From assembly GCA_037013685.1 (NCBI GenBank), contig CM072893.1, forward strand, positions 20,355,736-20,419,735: a DNA stretch of 64,000 nt, written 5' to 3'. Below are positions 13,501 to 26,687 of this stretch, one piece after another. The number at the start of each line of letters is the position of its first letter. The stretch's first letter is position 1. The translations under genes and the position numbers were made by a program. This DNA comes from Acridotheres tristis. Lineage: Eukaryota > Chordata > Aves > Passeriformes > Sturnidae. The notes below the pieces were generated by a model, which worked only from the letters and a program-made list of their open reading frames with translations, did no database searches and was not told the DNA's origin.

Positions 13501-16500
13501 CCATTTTAGGTGCTTAAATCAACAAAACCCCAGATTCTCAGCATTCTCAAAGCAGGCAATGTGCTTTCTTTCTGTGCTGAATATGAGTAACCTAAGTCAA
13601 GTTATTGATACAATTATAACTAATAGCAAATCTTAGTAAATGTCATAGTTGTTAAAACAAACAACAAATTTTAATTAACTAGAAAATCTAGTAATTCAAG
13701 CTTTAATGAACAAAACAATTCTTATGCCCATCTTTCTCCCATCCTGGACTTATTTCCAGTCACTAAATAATTTGATCACTCCCATTAAGAGCAGTCTGAA
13801 TAGAAAAACGCATTGCATTTATCACCACTATTATTCTACTTCAGTCAAAACAATATGAGATGAATGCAGTCTAATTTATGAATGGTACTAGAGCAGTCTG
13901 ACCTTTTTCACGCAGCTTCAGTAATTAACCTCAGTGACTATCAGTTTTTTGCTCTTCATACCCACACAGAACTGAGATGACCTAGAGAAAGAAGCATCTA
14001 ACAAAAAAGTGAATTTCACTTTTTTTTTTTTTTTAGGATTTTGACTTTCTCAGTCTGACTCTAAAATACCTTAAATGCACTGCATAGCTATTACCACACA
14101 TTTGGGAGAAGGGATGATAAAAACAAGATCCCTATTTAGCTGTCACCTATTAGAACTCACCACAATGAATTAGATCCTGAACATCTATTTGAGCAAGAGA
14201 TACCTAGAAGTAAATAAACATTGTTCTATTATCTCACTAAAGTTGAATAAAAGAGACAATACAATGAAAAGTATGGTGTTGTGTTAACATTATCCATGTT
14301 GCAGCCTGGTTTCAGCAGAGTATTTTTTCAGTAAAGCTCATGTTCCCAAATGGAAAAAGAAAACTCTGTTTACAGTCACTGGCCATGTTCAGAATAGAAG
14401 AAAAGTAGCCTATCCTTCCTAGCTATTGAACTGCTATACCAGCCCCAACAACTGCAATCAGTGAAGGGCCACCTCATCTTTAGCTGACTCTCCCTTCAGT
14501 CAGAAACTTATATTGGACTCTGGTCTAAACTGCACCTTGCAAAAACCAACCAACCAAATAACAACCACCACCACGTCTGAAATTCTCTTCAGCTTACAAG
14601 TTATACAGCAGCTTAGGAAGGCTGTCCATATGCTGCACCTCCTCTACAGAGAGCTCTCACAGAAATGACAGAGTGCTCAGTTGGCTTAAAGCCATCTCTG
14701 AAGCCAGTCTGTATCACAGTTGCTGAGGTCACCTGCTGACCGTATTATGGAAGGCTGCCCAGATGTGACAAAGTGACTCCCCTACTACCAACCCATCTCC
14801 AGAAATGCTGGAAGACAGGGCAGGAGAGCTCTCAGAAGACAGCCTTCCTCACCTAGACATAAAATCCTGAAAGCTTGTTGTACTGTTCTGTGATTTTTAC
14901 CCAGCATAAGGGGACTGAAAAAAGACTTGCATGCATATATAAAAATTAGGTTATAATCAAAACTTCTGAGTAGGTTTGTGGCTCATGCTGAAAATCACTG
15001 ATGTATTACATAAAGCTTCCTGCCAGCACTAGTAGGAAGCTATTGCCACAGAAATGCATGGCTTGTATTCTGGAAATTCTACTTTTGTTTCTCTGGCGTT
15101 TTCCAGAGCACCCTGCCAGCAGGAAGAGAGCTTGTGCCTACTGCAGCAGAGGTAGCCCAGGAGTGAGGTGTCACTAATCCCTGGAATTGGTGCACTTGGT
15201 CATGATGCTGCAGCAGAAGTGCCCAAGAAAACCAACACTTGCAACTATCAGACAAGACAGGCAATGCACTCCCTCACAATGTGTATTTTTTCCATTCAGC
15301 AGACACAAACCTTCAGAAAGAGGAAGGAGATAGAGTAGTGATCCTAGGAGTAACCACAGCTCTCGTCACAAGCTCAGTCACAATCTCTACTACAAGTATG
15401 GGCTTAGCAGCACAACTGGTGAACCGTTGCAGATGTCCACTAAATGTGACATTTCCTCACTCTCTCTTTGCTGTTCACAAAGAACATGATTGTTAATTTC
15501 TTCTCTATGTCCATATCTGTTCTTTGCTGAGTAACACAAAGATGCATTAATTATTTCAAACAATTACTCCTTCTGCCTAAAGCACGTGCTTCATACAGAG
15601 ACCAAATTTTATCAAGAATCTGTAATTGTTTTGCTTTCCTTAAATGAGAAGTTCCTAGAGTGTTTCGATCAAATTATAAGCCCCCATATGAGGTCTCAGG
15701 TCTTATACAGCATCAAGAAAAGTTCAAAAATTCAAAATTATTGTAACACAAAAATCACAAAATATATGTGATACTGAAAAATATATTTCAGATAACATCC
15801 TATTGGGTTTGGAGGTTTTCTGTTCTGAGCCTTGAATTGCAACTTACAAACAGTCAGGGACAACAGCCTAAAGTTGCTTATAGTTCCAAATTGAAGTCTG
15901 GAAAAAAAAAAATTCTTCCTGATAGACTGAATAGATTGAGACTCCAGACCTTCTAGGATGAAGAAGAGAGTATGCACAAGGAATTCCTTTTCATGGAAAA
16001 GAAGCTGAATTTATTACAGGCTCTTCAGTTTCTGGTAAGTTTCCACATTTAAAAAATAGTTTTGCACAAACTGGTTTTGTCCACACAGTTTTATATTCTA
16101 GCAGGTAAGTGAAAATTGCATTGACTGATTTTTCATTCCTACCAGTCTTATACTTCACATAGGCTTGTAAAACCTTCTCAACTCAAGACTATATCATGAG
16201 ATGACATAGATTCAAACTTTAAACAAATACATAAAGCCATGACCCATTTGTTTTGATATTCTGCAATGTTCCAGACAGGGAGAAAAGCCACCACTGAAAC
16301 CATGAGACATACAAGACTTCACAACTTATTAAGAAGATTAGCTGGGTTTAGTTTGTGCAGTAATGATTAGTCACTGAATATGTGTTGGTTTGAAAGCCTA
16401 AAAGGTCAGGGATCAAGGAATTATTTGGCTTAATTGTGTTTAAGTTTTTTTGTCTTTTAAATAGCTAAAAGGTTTTTTTAAGTCGAGCAGAACTTTGCAA

Positions 16501-17997
16501 ATGCGGAACTCCAAGTATATTCCACACAGAACAACAAACTCACCTTAAATATACCATGTTTTTTCACTTTCGGATTATATTTGTAGAACTGCCTGCTGTG
16601 AAATGACAAAGTTCATGGTTCATCTGAACTTTTGAACTCAAGTGAGTATTTGACACAGCAAAACAATCTAAATGAACCTAACACAAAGTTTTCATAGTTT
16701 AAACCTAGCTTTCAGGCCTTTGTCTGGGGCAATTGGGTAGGAAAGTTCTTTATTGATGTTGTAAAAACTACCAGTTTAATAACAGGCAGAGAGAGTGGAG
16801 CGATCAGTGGAAAGAGCACCTTAGCATTTCTGAAATAGTGCTGGTTTGGTAGTTCATTGAACTTTACCTGACCCCATTACGAAGGCTTCCCCAGGACAAG
16901 TTGTAGCTGCATTTGTGACAAGACTGAAGCTTCCTATCTTATTTCAAATAGGCTCCAGGGCTGGGAGTTCACAGATAAAGTCAGTTAAAAAAAAAAAACC
17001 CACAAAACAAACTCTGCACACATGAGTTCACTTGGCTCCTTGCACTCTGTTTCATTTTTGATGTTCAGGCTGTATTCTTTTTATTATAGAGAAGTAGAGA
17101 TACTTTTTTCCAAAAGAAAAAAGCTTGTTACCTTCACTCCTGATATATACCAGCAAAAGCCTTTGAAAAACTGAGAAAACACAGTGCATTTAAGATTCCT
17201 ATGCTGATGCTCCTCCTAAATCTTGGCCTGCATGTACATGACTATTACCATCCCTTCTTAATGTTATTCGAAATTCTACAGCAGTCTCAATTAATGCTTT
17301 ATCAGTTTTAGACCTATCAACCAACAAAACCTGGAAAATATTTTGAGGCTTTTAGAATTACTAAGACTACAAAATGTTCTGCACTTCAAGTTCACAAGCA
17401 GTTTCATAACTCACTGGTGCATACGAATGACAAATATTTCTGACCACATTACTACTTAGAGTTCAAAGCCTTACAATATCAAAAAAAGAGTGATAAACTT
17501 CTACAACTGTGTAAATTCCCAGTAAAAATAATCATACCACACAAAGCCCTGTATTTCACCAGCCTGTAAGGCTGGAGTTACTCATTACTTCCATCCAAAA
17601 GAATGAGGAAAAGCAACCCAGAGATTACTTACAAAGAGCAGCTGTAGCAATCACTTACAGCCTTACAGTTAACATCACCTCTCTGCTGCAGCTCACTAAT
17701 GCAGTTGTATGTTTTTAATCAGCTGAACTATGACAGGAAGACAGATCCAAGATTTAGAAAATTCTAAAGCAATTTCATGACAGTTTGCATTACTAACTTT
17801 CTTTTCTAACTAGGTCTTCCAAATTTACCATTTAACTCCGAAGCTTACTTATACAGCTCTATTTCTAGCCCTTCCACTTCCTTTGCTGACAAGTTTTATC
17901 CAAGATATCTGGGGTTTTTTTGTGGTTTTTTTTTCTTCCTATCCACGGAAGAGCAGAGCAATCAGCAGGAATGAGGAAATATCTATCTCGCTGCATT
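10521..17997. other. AT-rich gene desert
   Basis: No supportable gene. A 61-codon plus frame at 11712-11897 and an 89-codon minus frame at 12683-12952 resemble nothing I know and have no convincing splice partners. Minor low-complexity tracts occur, for example an ACC/AACC-rich stretch near 14546-14575 and a T run near 14020. Nothing else stands out. Confidence 0.55.
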
Positions 17998-18033
17998 AAA
18001 AAAAAAAAAAAAATAAAATAAAAGGAAAAAAAA
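17998..18033. repeat. A-rich tract at CpG-island edge
   Basis: A run of about 16 A is followed by AAAT/AAAG-type units, directly abutting the left edge of the GC-rich island. Abrupt A-rich DNA beside an island can exclude nucleosomes. It could also be an old retroposon tail, but I see no retroposon body to its left. Confidence 0.75.
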
Positions 18034-18044
18034 TGGTGAGACAA

Positions 18045-18560
18045 GGGTGTGGGAGCTGGGCCGGCTGTGCCGGGTCTCGGCCGGGGCGGGTCCCGCAGGC
18101 CCGGCGGGCAAAGCGCAGCCCCAGCCGGGCCTTCCCGCTCCCCTTCCCGGCCCGGCTCCAGCTGTGGCCTCGCCGGGGGCTTCGCTTTTCCCGTAAATCC
18201 CGCAAGCGTCACCCTCCGGAGTCTGGTTCCGCTTCTGACCAGGCAATTAGCAGCGTACACTGATGCAGGTAACCACGAGGAAGCGCCTCAGCTGGGCTCC
18301 CAAAGCCGACTGCGGACCCGCTTCGTCCCAAGCAGCCAAACGCAGGGATGCCCTGAGGTACCTGCGAATCGCGGCATCGTCTCACGACGCTCGCAAAGGC
18401 ACCGAACCCGCCGGGCTTTGGCAGCGCCGGCCCGCGGGCACCGGCCGAGAAGCGGCACCGGCACCGGGCCCGCTCCGCTCCGGCCGCCTCTGCGCGCCCC
18501 GAGGCCTGGGCAGCCGCGCCTGGAAAGGAAGGATTGTGCCACCTGCGCCTTTAAACCAGC
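18045..18560. promoter_or_regulatory. Orphan CpG island in the gene desert
   Basis: About 0.5 kb of strongly GC-rich, CpG-dense DNA is set in AT-rich surroundings. It includes a GC box (GGGGCGGG near 18076) and many CG dinucleotides throughout. Open frames on both strands through it (up to 179 codons, plus, 18049-18588) have the Arg/Pro/Ala-rich make-up of chance reading frames in GC-rich DNA and match no family. CAG|GTAACC near 18270 and GAG|GTACCT near 18357 could act as plus-strand splice donors if a transcript starts here. The island may be the promoter of an unannotated long non-coding RNA or a distal regulatory element; no known gene is attached. Confidence 0.7.
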
Positions 18561-19859
18561 CCTCCCTCATAACCGGGGTGATGGCTGAGGGTCCTCTTTG
18601 TTATTATTATTTACTTATTTTCTTTTTCAGAACTCACCTGTGCTCCTAAAATATGCGAAGTAGCTGACAGTGAGGCACTGTTGAAGGACAACACTGAGCT
18701 GAAATTCCATATAGGGATGTGATCTAAAGCAATAACATTTTGTACACACCACCACTTATATTGTTACCAGAGATTGGAAGAATAATCACCTGAAACACCA
18801 CTTGATTAATTCTATATATTCTCTGTGAAGTATCCAAATTGACACCCCAGATGCTCTATGAATTTTCCAAGGGATAAAGCTGAGTTTCTCCATTGCCCTG
18901 CCCGATTGTTGAACACTCTGAGCATTCCCTGTGAAGAAGCACAAACCCTACCAAGCCTGCGCCCCAGGTTCAGTATGCATACACTGAACTGTGCCATCAC
19001 AGATTTACCCCATAGGTTTTCAAGCTGGCTCTGCTAAGTGAGCCTTGCTGGGCATGGCTTTCCACTCAAGCCTTTTGGCATGCAAGAAGGAGAATTTCTT
19101 TTCATCTCAAATATATGGGAGAGATTTTGCTGCTTCCTGCCCCTCTCTGAACTGGCAGAGTGTCTGTTGGCATCCATTTTGTGACCAGAGAGAAAGTTAG
19201 CTCTGGCATCTGGAATGTTAATGGATAGGAAAGATTTTGTTGCTAGCACCCCTGAGGCTGCTGTTACCTTCACAATGACAGGTGTGGATGACCAATATGT
19301 GTTTAATCCCTCAGATCCCCACGTCTTTCTTCTGGGAAGTTCAGAACAGTATATCAAACCCATTCCCCCACCGAAACACTGAATCCTCTGTGAGACTTAG
19401 GAAGTTGACCCTTGCTCCGTAGACCCTGTGTGTGCCCCTGCTCTCCCATTTCTTTCTAATTTGTTGTAGGACTTGTACTGGCAACCTATTACAGAAGCAT
19501 CAATCAAATCAATTCCTAAAATGGTTTGTCAGACTGCTGTGTTGATTCATGCATTTTTAAGAGATTTGGAGGGAGAAAGTTAGAAGCAAACAGTGCTGCT
19601 GAAAGGCTGGGACCAGTTTTATTAATTCTGGAGTAAGCAGAAGCAAAGTACCTAATGTGTGCAGAATACAGTGTTTGGAACTATGCAGCAAATGCCACAG
19701 GCATTTTAAAAGTCTGTGTTTAGACATGACATTAATCAAACAGAGTCTTCCTGCTTGATGCTGAAGAATGGTTGGGTATACAAGGCAATTCAAGATAGCC
19801 AGTAGATCAGGCAAAAGTTAGTATTTCCATTTATGGGCTGTTCTATGTACAAGTTTTGT
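18561..19859. other. Intergenic, no gene
   Basis: The composition falls back to AT-rich beyond the CpG island. If the island drives a plus-strand transcript, its first intron would cover this block. No coding exon is supported. Confidence 0.5.
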
Positions 19860-20480
19860 ACAGGTGTTATTAATTGTTCTGTTGGCATCACTGCAGGCCC
19901 TAGCAATGCAGCATAAATGCAAAGCAGAAAAAGTTCCTGAGTCCCTGCCCCAAAGAGCTAAACCATTAAATCAAAGAGCACAAATTATAACAGAGCTTTA
20001 CAAAAGAACACCAGAACAATACTCATCAGCTTGAAGAGCAGGCATCTCAGGACCCCGGCAGTCTGTTGTTGGCAATTTTTTTGTAGGCATTGTATCTAAG
20101 GGCAATGAAGATAAATAGGTTGCATGTCTTTAGAAGTTCTCAATGGAGCTTCTGCCAAATATATGGATGAAAGCACTCCAGTGCTCTTTTGAACATGTAA
20201 CAAGTGGAAAATAGACACTGGCATCATTAACAGGTTAAAAATAGGAGTCAGCCTTTAGATGCTGAATGAGAAGATTACATAAACTATGAAACTCCAAAGG
20301 GTAAGTCACTTCTGCTGTCCTAGATTGTGGAGAGAATGATTGTGAGACAGGTGAATGAAATATCAGTATAAGAAAACAATATTTTAGCTATCTTTCTGAG
20401 CAGAAATTAATGGGAAAGAACTGAATTTGTGAACACCAGACAAAAAGATGTGTTAGAAACTGATATGAGGGAGCAAAAGT
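19860..20480 (+). mobile_element. Ancient amniote interspersed repeat, family not named
   Basis: A series of diverged words follows, in order, a long repeat that I recall from reptile and bird genomes: TCCCTGCCCCAAAGAGCT near 19950, CAATACTCATCAGC near 20017, TTTTTTTGTAGGCAT near 20078, AAGCACTCCAGTGCTCTTTTGAA near 20170 (quoted only to show the site), ACAAGTGG, CTGGCATCATTAACAGG near 20219 and GATGCTGAATGAGAA near 20257. The consistent order over about 0.4 kb argues against chance. I cannot give the family name, and the right boundary (20480) is approximate. Confidence 0.5.
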
Positions 20481-22710
20481 TTCAAAAGTTTTAGATGTGC
20501 AGGCATCTGGAGGTCACAGATTGGGAAGAATATGTAAGTTAAATATAGCACCATGGTTAACACTGGTACTAATTTGAGCATGTAGCGTTGTGCAGATAAA
20601 TGGGCAAGGGTTGATTACATGGAACTCAGCTGTGTACATGGTCTGTAGACCAGTTCCTTGGACCAGACTCCAGCTGGGATCATCTCTTTGGCAGCTAATC
20701 CCAATGATTTGTTCATCAGATTGTATGTTGCCCTGGGCATTTGTTACGTCTCTACCAGTTTTGAACTGTTTCAGGCAGTAGTAGAAGTTAAAATGTTAAC
20801 ACAGGTAGAAATACAGACCTGGCACTGAAATAGTTCAAGGCTATAAACTCCAGGGCAAAGAATATTGTATTTTATAACCATAAGGATGTTTTTATGGCTA
20901 GGATTTGAAAGAATGTTTGGTCTGTGCTCAGACTTTTCTGAAATATAAAACTCTGAAAAATATTGTGTGGAAGCTAATTATTTGGCTCCTCCCACTGATC
21001 TTATCACACTTCTTGAATCACCAATTACACCTTTTATTCAGTTAGGATTGATGTACCTGAATCATGCTCTAAGTCAATTATTCTAAAGCACAGAATCAAT
21101 ACTTTAAGAAAGATGTAAAGAAATGCACTAAAACCATCCACAGTTACCACAATAACTACAAAGATGTATTTCTCATACATTTAAACCAAAGGATATTTTT
21201 TTAATCTACTCTCTCTGGTATTTCCTGTGGTGCTTTTATGTAATCAGTACCAGCTGTATTGTTAATACCGTTCACAGCAATGTAGATTTCCAGCTCAAAT
21301 AATTGACAGCTTTCTGCACTGACCTCATCCTCTATTGAAGCATCATCTCTAAAACACTTTCCACAGACACAGTCCTGCTGTTTGTTTATTCTGAACTCCT
21401 GCCTCTGGTTACTCTACTGTCAAGTTACATTTGGGCCTCTCTCCATCCATTGTTCTTCTGAAGTTTTAGAAAATTAATGGGATGATGTTGATAAAGTATT
21501 ATGAAATATTTTCTTGGTCATCCTGACATCCACTGTAAGACCATGATTTTTGCAGTGCATCCTTTTTATTTAATGTTCGTGCTTTTTTTGTCACTAGCTG
21601 TCCTTCCTCTGTCAGTACTAATACTGCTCTTGCATAACAATCTTAATAAAAACTCAGGGATTTTTATGGGTCACTAAGTTTCTGGTGAAATCACCATTGA
21701 CTTTAGCCAATTTGTGGTCTTGTCTACTGATTTTGTTCTGTTTTCCACTTTCTTAATTTTCTCAGGAGTATGGTTACTCTCTTAAGGACATATTCTGCTG
21801 ACCAGGATCTGCCCTGCAAATGAGTTTTCAATGAAAAAGGTGCCACTGGAGTCTCTTCAAACCCTCTATTTGTGGTGTCAGCCCTGCCCTCGCTGTGACC
21901 ACACTGCCCTGATATGCTCTCAGATAAAACTCTTAAGAATAGATGAGGTAGCACAAATAGTTTCTCTGCCTGATCATTCAGCAAAGATTTCCCACAAGAT
22001 GATCTTGCACCTTTTATCTGTGCTGATACAACTGCCTACCCTAAATTACTTGTAGTAGTACCTTTTCTTTTAGGGCCTTTGGCTTACACATTTTATCTGT
22101 TTCACATTTCTCCATCTGATCATGTTTGTTTTCAAATCTGTGTGCAATCTTTAGAAGTTGTCATTAAAACAGTCAGTACCAAACATTGTTAACTGCTGCC
22201 TCCTTTTGCAATGAGCCATGCTGTGCTGCCTCTGGATCTATTGCCCCAATAAACATCACATCTGTGACCTCAGCTCATTCTCTTCTATGGACCTCTGTGT
22301 TTCTCTCTTGGGAAGCACATTTTTTGCAGAGGGGTTTTCTTTACCCGTTGAACACAGTTTATCATAGTTTACCCTGTGCTGGCAGTTTTGATTTTAATGG
22401 GATGATTACTTGCACCAATTCATAGTCATATGCCAATCAAATTAGTTTTAGGAGCTACTGTTTAAGCATAATCATCCACCTGGCCTTTCTATCAGATATC
22501 ACCCTATCTAACCTAAGTGAATCCTGGATTGGGCTTCTTAGTATTTAGTAATTAACCTGATCAAGTTAGATTGTATTTTGCAGAGTAGTTGAAGAAACAG
22601 TTTTCAATGTTTTTTTCCTACATAGTGGAAAAATAAGTTCTATTTTAAGAGGTTTATTTCAAAAGACAGTCACAAAACCAAACTTTATCCTACATCTTTC
22701 AAAAAGGCAG

Positions 22711-22773
22711 AAAAAACCAAAACCAAAACAAAACAAACCAACCAAACAACAACAAAAAAAAACAGAAAAAAAA
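22711..22773. repeat. A-rich CAAA/CCAA low-complexity tract
   Basis: AAAACC, AACAAA and CAAC units mixed with A runs form a 60-bp low-complexity tract. Confidence 0.8.
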
Positions 22774-25700
22774 TTTCAAATCCTTCTGTGAACTGACCTG
22801 TGAAAGCTGTACTCTTCGTATTGCTTTTCATGTAACAGAATTCACTTTGATCCATGGATTTTAAGCTGTCTTGGCACAACTGAAGCAGGACTTTGTTGTG
22901 AAATCAGTGCCTGAAATACAGATTACCTTATGCAATAGCATGAACATCTTGCCTTACAACCTATGCAGTGTTGCTTAAAGATAGCAGGAGTACATTATGG
23001 CATTACCTAGGAACTGCTACTTGAACTTTTGCGAACTTCCACTGAAGTAAGTGGGATTACTCACTGGAGTAATGTAAGCAGAATTCATTACCAAATGAAT
23101 GTTTTCAACAGATCTGTGTGTAGACCTCACAAAAGACTGACTATTTACTTTTCAGTAAACATCCATCCAAAACTTTGCATATTTTGCTCCTGAGTTTTCC
23201 ACTTAATTTTTGAATTTTTCTGTCCAGTATTTTACCATTTTTAGTCTATCCAAAAAAGTAAACAAAGGAAGAGGTGAAGGTGTTTCAAAGACACAGTTGC
23301 TTCAGGCAACTGTCAAATGTAAAATTCAGTGGAAAACTTCAGCGTGTCTCTAGTTTAACTCAGTTGAGGAATGCTGCAAAAACAGGTGTTGTCTGACACA
23401 AGCAATAATTATCTTTCACCTTGATGGATGTTAGTTTAATCTGTTTTTTACATGGTAGCTAGGTCTCAGCTGGGTTAATGCCAGAAAGCAGATGAGATGT
23501 TTTGCGTACTTTATGTATGACAATATCCCAGACTCTTTTTACTTCCCTTTTCTATTTATTATATGGAACAGTTTTAATAATCTCAGTGGTTTATCCATTA
23601 AATTTTAGTTCTAGATTCATTTTGTTTTATACTATCCATGTATTTTAAATGAGTTTAAAATTAAACTGCTGGCTATTGAGTATTTTACTGTGAGAGAAGA
23701 GACCAATGAACAGAATAGGCTTCTAACATATAGGTGGTTACCTATGCAATATTAACAAAGTAAAATAGATTCAAGAACGAGATTAAGGGAGCAAACTTAA
23801 GAAAAACAAACAACCCCCCCCCGACTTCTTGTCATTCCTTTGCATACATTTAAACTAGAAAATAAAAACATGTAAAATTTACCTTTAATCTAAAATGCTT
23901 TATTACTTTCTAGTATCCAGTATTTATATCACATCCTGCCTCATATTAAGTCACTCCAAACTAGACTACACCTTTCCTATGGCCTTGGGCAGAATTTCTA
24001 GCCCTGTGGGCATGGGAATAGTCTGTAAGCCATGCTAGCATTGAACTTGGCACACAATGTCAGGGATTCTCTTTGCATAAACAGTGCTTTAACAGTTTCT
24101 TAAAGGTGTTAGGCAATACATACATCAAGTTAAACAAAAGGCATATGGGGCCTCCTGATTTGGCAATGTTTTTTGCAAAGCTTAAAATAACAGATATGTG
24201 GTACGCCACCCCACTATAAGATTCTTGCTGGTAATTCTCACTTGTGCACACACATGGTGTTGAAATTATTTCAAACTAACACACATACTAGCACTGCTGA
24301 CTTCTCTCGGAACATACACAAGTAAATTTCCACCAGTTCCTCTTGTTAAGTTTACTCTTGATAGCTCTTGTCTGACACAGAATTTCAGCATGGCAGGAGC
24401 CTTGTGCACTGGAAATGGTGTGTTAATATCAACAGCACTGGTTTCCTCTGAAAGTACACTGTACTTCCCCCACTGTGCAGAACAGCCAATGGTTTAAGTA
24501 CATTCCTTGCCTACATATTCTTCTCTCTACAGTCTGCACCTGAGAGTCTCATTTATTTCCTCTTAAGACAACTACTATTACTCTTCTGTTATGGCACTAG
24601 GCTAAAACAATAGGGATAAACTGTTTCAAAAGGACAACACAAAGCAGGATTAAAAGACATTAAAGACTACCTGAAAACCTATCTTGAAAGCAGACTCTTC
24701 TGCAGAGCTTACAGGTACACAAGGGGAGATTGTCTCAAAGTCATATTTCAGAAAGAAACCATTAAAAAGGATTTCTTAGCCCCCACAAAAGAAAAACACG
24801 AAAGTAACATGGAGACTTTCTATTAAGAGTTACCAGTAAATTTGAACTCTCCAGGCCAGTGGTAAATTTTGTAACTTGCATTTTGCCTCAGGGAGAAAAA
24901 AGGTCAGGTAATATAGAATAAAAGATGAAAAAGTGCGGAGGACATTACAAGAAAGACCTACACAGAAAGGCAGAAGCCTATCCATTCACCATATAATAGA
25001 AAACCAGAAAAATAATGAAGCAACCTTCAATGCTGATGAATTTGATTTCATTTAGGTACTTACTTGTAAAAAAATATGGAAGTACCATTAAGTTATTTCA
25101 AAATTCTATCCAATGTATGTTTTCATTCCTTATTATTAAAACATGGGTATTACTTATTCGCTAGCATACCCCAGCAGGAAATGATTCTATGATTATGTTT
25201 TCATTTCTAGAGAGCAGCACAAGACAAATAAAAGAGAAGTGCCTGCATTTTATGTGTTGGATATACAAACAGAGTTTCATCGTTTTACGTCCATTTTTTT
25301 CATCTTTCTGGTTACCTATTTCAACATGACCCCCAAAACACAAACTTTGCACAGAGTGAAATACTTGGCAGATGATTTTACACTCTGTGGAAAAGAAACA
25401 AAAGATAAAAAGAAATGACCATGTGTGTTTAGGTATTTAATAAAAATACTTATGGATATCTTTTAATTAAAAGTGAAGAGTAAGTCTTATAACAGGTGCC
25501 CAGGAATTTCTGTGAAAGACATTCATATGAAAGATTGGCCAGCTTTCAATATGGAATCTGGTTTTATTTTGTAAATGTTTTTAAGATGGCATTATGATTT
25601 ATTTAGCAGCAGCTGGAGATATCATTACTAACATGTGTGCCCCTCCCAGGGTAAGTGTCGGAAATGCTCAGCAGGCACCTCAAATACAATATTAATGTTT

Positions 25701-26659
25701 TTGGATGGTGCTACAATAGACAGAGAAAGTCCATACATGCAAAGCCAGAGAAGAAAAAACCATGCACCTGTATAGATTGAAAATATGACAAAGCAGAAAG
25801 ACTCTGGTTTGTGATCAAATGTATAAAGTGATGCATCAACATTTTTTATCAAAAACATCAGGAATTTCAGACTATGTAAGATCCTATATTTTTAGGAGTC
25901 CTCCTTTGAAAGGCTGAGTTAGAAAGCACACGTAAAGCACAGTAACCATACTAAAACTGCAGCAGCTGGGACATGAGTTGAGGAGTTGAAAAATCTGTGT
26001 TGAAGTATGCAGGCAGTCATAAACTGAAGCATGCTGAGCAATATGTGAAACAAAAATAATGACAGTTTCTTTCCTCATTAATGAAAACATAACAAATGCA
26101 TTGGGACTCCAGTACTGAGGTATTACATTCATAATGGCTCCATGCAGACAGACTAATCTCAATCTATATCTCAAATAGGGCTGCTCAGGAAACCTCCGAG
26201 TTTGGGAGTGAAAATTGCAAAAGGATGATTGAGGTCTGTGTAGTCATCACCCAGAAGCACAGCCTGCTCACTGAATTAATACATCTTCAGGTACAGATGG
26301 CAAATGTAGAGGGGTTGAAAACCTCTCAAGAGCATATAAAATATTTTGCTTTAATCAGTTATCAAAAAATTTTGTCTAACCCTGGAAAATGCCACCCTTT
26401 GTGGAATAATGGATGAATAAAAGACTGAGCAGAGTCAGTGAACTTTAGGTAAAAAAGCAAATAAGGAATAACTCAAGGGGACATGTGGCATCATTTCTTG
26501 TATGTTTTTAAATAAAAGTTAAAGACCCAAGGAAGAAAGAAAACCAAATACCACTCAGAGCTTGGCACCACTCAGGGAGCTCAGAATTTATGGTAGAAAT
26601 ACACAATCATTAAAATGAATGAAGAGTGGGAAAAAACCAATGTGAGGGAGATAATCTTG

Positions 26660-26687
26660 TATATATATACTTATATATATATATATA
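26660..26687. repeat. TA dinucleotide repeat
   Basis: Two TA runs are separated by a single CT step. A typical short microsatellite. Confidence 0.9.

Noticed and set aside
18049..18588. 179-codon plus frame in the orphan CpG island
   Set aside because: Arg/Pro/Ala-rich and unrelated to known proteins, typical of GC-rich DNA. The island is kept as a regulatory feature only.
25181..25197. ATGATTCTATGATTATG, like the end of a CR1 element
   Set aside because: No CR1 body lies to its left, and so short a match may be chance.
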